Positions 62,859-64,000 of a stretch of 64,000 nucleotides of DNA are shown piece after piece. A program made the position numbers and the translations under genes. Where the stretch lies: contig JAFISE010000073.1 in assembly GCA_022560025.1 (NCBI GenBank), positions 1 through 64,000 on the forward strand. Reading direction: 5' to 3'. Source of the DNA: Stagonosporopsis chrysanthemi. Taxonomy: Eukaryota > Ascomycota > Dothideomycetes > Pleosporales > Didymellaceae. The first letter of the stretch is position 1. Every line of letters begins with the position of its first letter. The notes under the pieces are model-generated. The model was not told where the DNA came from. It did not search any database and saw only the letters and a program-made list of their open reading frames with translations.

Positions 62859-63560
62859 GCGATCTCTTTTTGAATCGTTTCTTTCTCTCTCATATTCTCT
62901 AGATACCTCGTTCTGGGGATGCGGGTTGGCTTCGGGAAAAGCTATGATGACTTTCATGCATTACGGTCGGATGGAATGAAGGCGAGTCCTACCGTAGGTT
63001 CATAACGATTGAAATGAAATATGGATGGACAAATGAACATCTTGAACTTCCATGATGATGTGATGCGAACTTTGCACTTCGTCGACTGATGTCCCCCGTT
63101 GAGGTGTAGGCCCGTTTCCTCTTACGTGGCTTGTCATCACACCGCCTACAGACATGACACGATACAAGAAGTAGGCCACGACAGAAGCCGTTGGGGAGTC
63201 TTTTGGTTTGTGGAACTACTGTAGAATACAACTGAAACTCAGCTTTAATAGTCTAGAGAATAGAGAGTAGTAAACACTACATCTCTGTGCGAAGAGATTT
63301 AGTGAAGTTGTTGTAGGACTTGTAGCCAAATTATGGATCTATCGTTCTTCCAAACGATCGCTCAAAAGAAACGAGGTTCTTCGTAGGTAGAGCAATCGCT
63401 TCATGGCACTGTTCGAGCAACCGCAAGTCACTCATGTCACCACATGTCAGGATGATTGACGTCGAAATGGCCGGTACTCGGTACTTCGGCCTAGTGCGCT
63501 CGCAAACTCCCAGCGCAACATCGTCCACTCGCCAATCGCACCCTCAACCACCGTCAAGCA
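62859..63560. other. Intergenic with dispersed repeat copy
   Basis: TEF1 3' flank on the left, promoter of the last gene on the right. The 66-bp dispersed repeat copy lies at 63321-63386. Nothing else supported. Confidence 0.5.
63321..63386 (+). repeat. Dispersed 66-bp repeat, copy 2
   Basis: Matches the reverse complement of 46108-46173 without gaps, sharing TGTAGCC at the left end, ATCTAT, and AACGATCGCTC then AAAGAAACG. It lies about 240 bp upstream of the last gene. The shared frame encodes VSFERSF on the opposite strand. Confidence 0.5.
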
Positions 63561-64000
63561 ATGTCAGCGGACTTGTTCGCAGAGTTCAGCTCAAACCCAA
63601 GCAAAGATGAAACCCGACAGCCAAGTACTTCTACGGGGCTGCAGCCTGCATCGACTTTCAGCCTTCTCGACGATTTGAACAGCCGAGCACCTCCACCAGC
63701 TTCGCTGCAATCGTCGACGTTTGCACAAGGCTTCGGTCAGACCGGCAATTTATTGGCGCAACCAGCAACAGAAGTCGATGCTGATGATTGGGGTGACTTT
63801 GAGGGAAGCTCGAATCACGCTGATGTGACACCTGTCCAGCATGATCTATTCGCATTCGCATCAAGCCAGCGATGTCAGCCTCCACAGCAAACCATATCAA
63901 GTCAGTCTCCCATACATGATCCGTTCAATTTCCAGCCCACGGGTCAATCACAGATATCACAAGAGTCGTGGACGAAGGCTCCCATCGTCAGGGCGAAGAA
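63561..64000 (+). CDS. Partial gene: LAA2-like AP-1 accessory protein (DUF5102-type)
   Basis: The frame opens at ATG 63561 and runs off the window after 146 codons. It begins MSADLFAEFSSNPSKDETRQ. A DDWGDFE motif occurs near residue 76 and short hydrophobic DLF/DPF motifs recur (HDLFAF, HDPFNF). A W-G-D-F core in an acidic context binds the gamma-ear of AP-1 and GGA adaptors, and fungal LAA2-type accessory proteins carry it. The rest is Ser/Gln/Pro-rich. It should act in clathrin-mediated trafficking at the trans-Golgi network. Since the C-terminal two thirds are missing, the family call is provisional. Frame and composition are consistently coding. Confidence 0.55.
   Translation, partial: MSADLFAEFSSNPSKDETRQPSTSTGLQPASTFSLLDDLNSRAPPPASLQSSTFAQGFGQTGNLLAQPATEVDADDWGDFEGSSNHADVTPVQHDLFAFASSQRCQPPQQTISSQSPIHDPFNFQPTGQSQISQESWTKAPIVRAK

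Noticed and set aside
61749..62957. 402-codon open frame opposite TEF1
   Set aside because: Typical antisense shadow of a gene with strong C-ending codon bias; low-complexity Gly/Leu/Asp product.
1..64000. tRNA, rRNA, CRISPR or intact transposon
   Set aside because: Scanning for tRNA B-box-like sequence, rRNA-like stretches, regularly spaced direct repeats and transposase motifs gave nothing convincing.

Overview
The window is nuclear DNA of a filamentous ascomycete (Pezizomycotina, most likely Dothideomycetes; the class is inference). The evidence is short 44-70 nt spliceosomal introns with GT..AG ends, a mixture of intron-free and multi-intron genes on both strands, and typical fungal markers: PacC, a type I Baeyer-Villiger monooxygenase, GH10 xylanase, pectin lyase, a TeaR-like prenylated protein, and TEF1 with a 5-nt first coding exon. 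I built the exon joins by hand from reading-frame continuity and splice signals; there is no transcript support.

Layout. 1-1.34 kb: simple repeats and G/C-rich tracts, no gene. 1.3-12.8 kb: housekeeping genes TAF11, a small ankyrin protein, RPL4, a SART3/PRP24-type splicing factor, mitochondrial ribosomal protein uL22m, and a small membrane protein. 13.9-20.6 kb: a compact metabolic group made of a Zn2Cys6 regulator, an SDR, a Baeyer-Villiger monooxygenase and a second SDR, followed by a secreted pectin lyase (20.8-22.1 kb). 24.3-28.6 kb: phenylalanyl-tRNA synthetase beta subunit and a cell-wall-integrity MAPKK. 30.8-33.1 kb: accessory DNA with a broken helical-domain gene, an SRPK-like kinase, and a small single-pass membrane protein that I reconstructed across a 38-nt intron. 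33.8-43.8 kb: a DUF3074 START-like/coiled-coil protein, an FSH serine hydrolase, a 723-aa basic repeat protein, a GRGGAGN-repeat protein and PacC. 43.8-47.3 kb is gene-poor. 47.3-53.0 kb: GH10 xylanase, nucleoside hydrolase and ferric reductase-like flavocytochrome. 53.3-56.9 kb: a BAG-domain co-chaperone and a TeaR-like protein. 56.9-61.0 kb is non-coding and leads into TEF1. A partial gene runs off the right edge at 64.0 kb.

How the genes may work together. The 13.9-20.6 kb group looks like a local catabolic or tailoring cluster: an alcohol dehydrogenase-type SDR could supply a ketone, the BVMO could convert it to an ester or lactone, and the Zn2Cys6 protein is the natural candidate regulator. 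CGG triplets lie in the promoter shared by SDR1 and the BVMO. The pacC gene has three PacC-type hexamers just upstream, consistent with autoregulation. Pectin lyase and xylanase point to plant-material degradation.

Most novel or check-worthy points: the BVMO group; a kinase intron that splits the catalytic loop and could be retained in frame; the STAND-like relic with a single in-frame TGA; the hidden 89-aa membrane protein; 22-nt and 15-nt micro-exons in RPL4 and the nucleoside hydrolase; and a 66-bp dispersed repeat pair at 46.1 and 63.3 kb.
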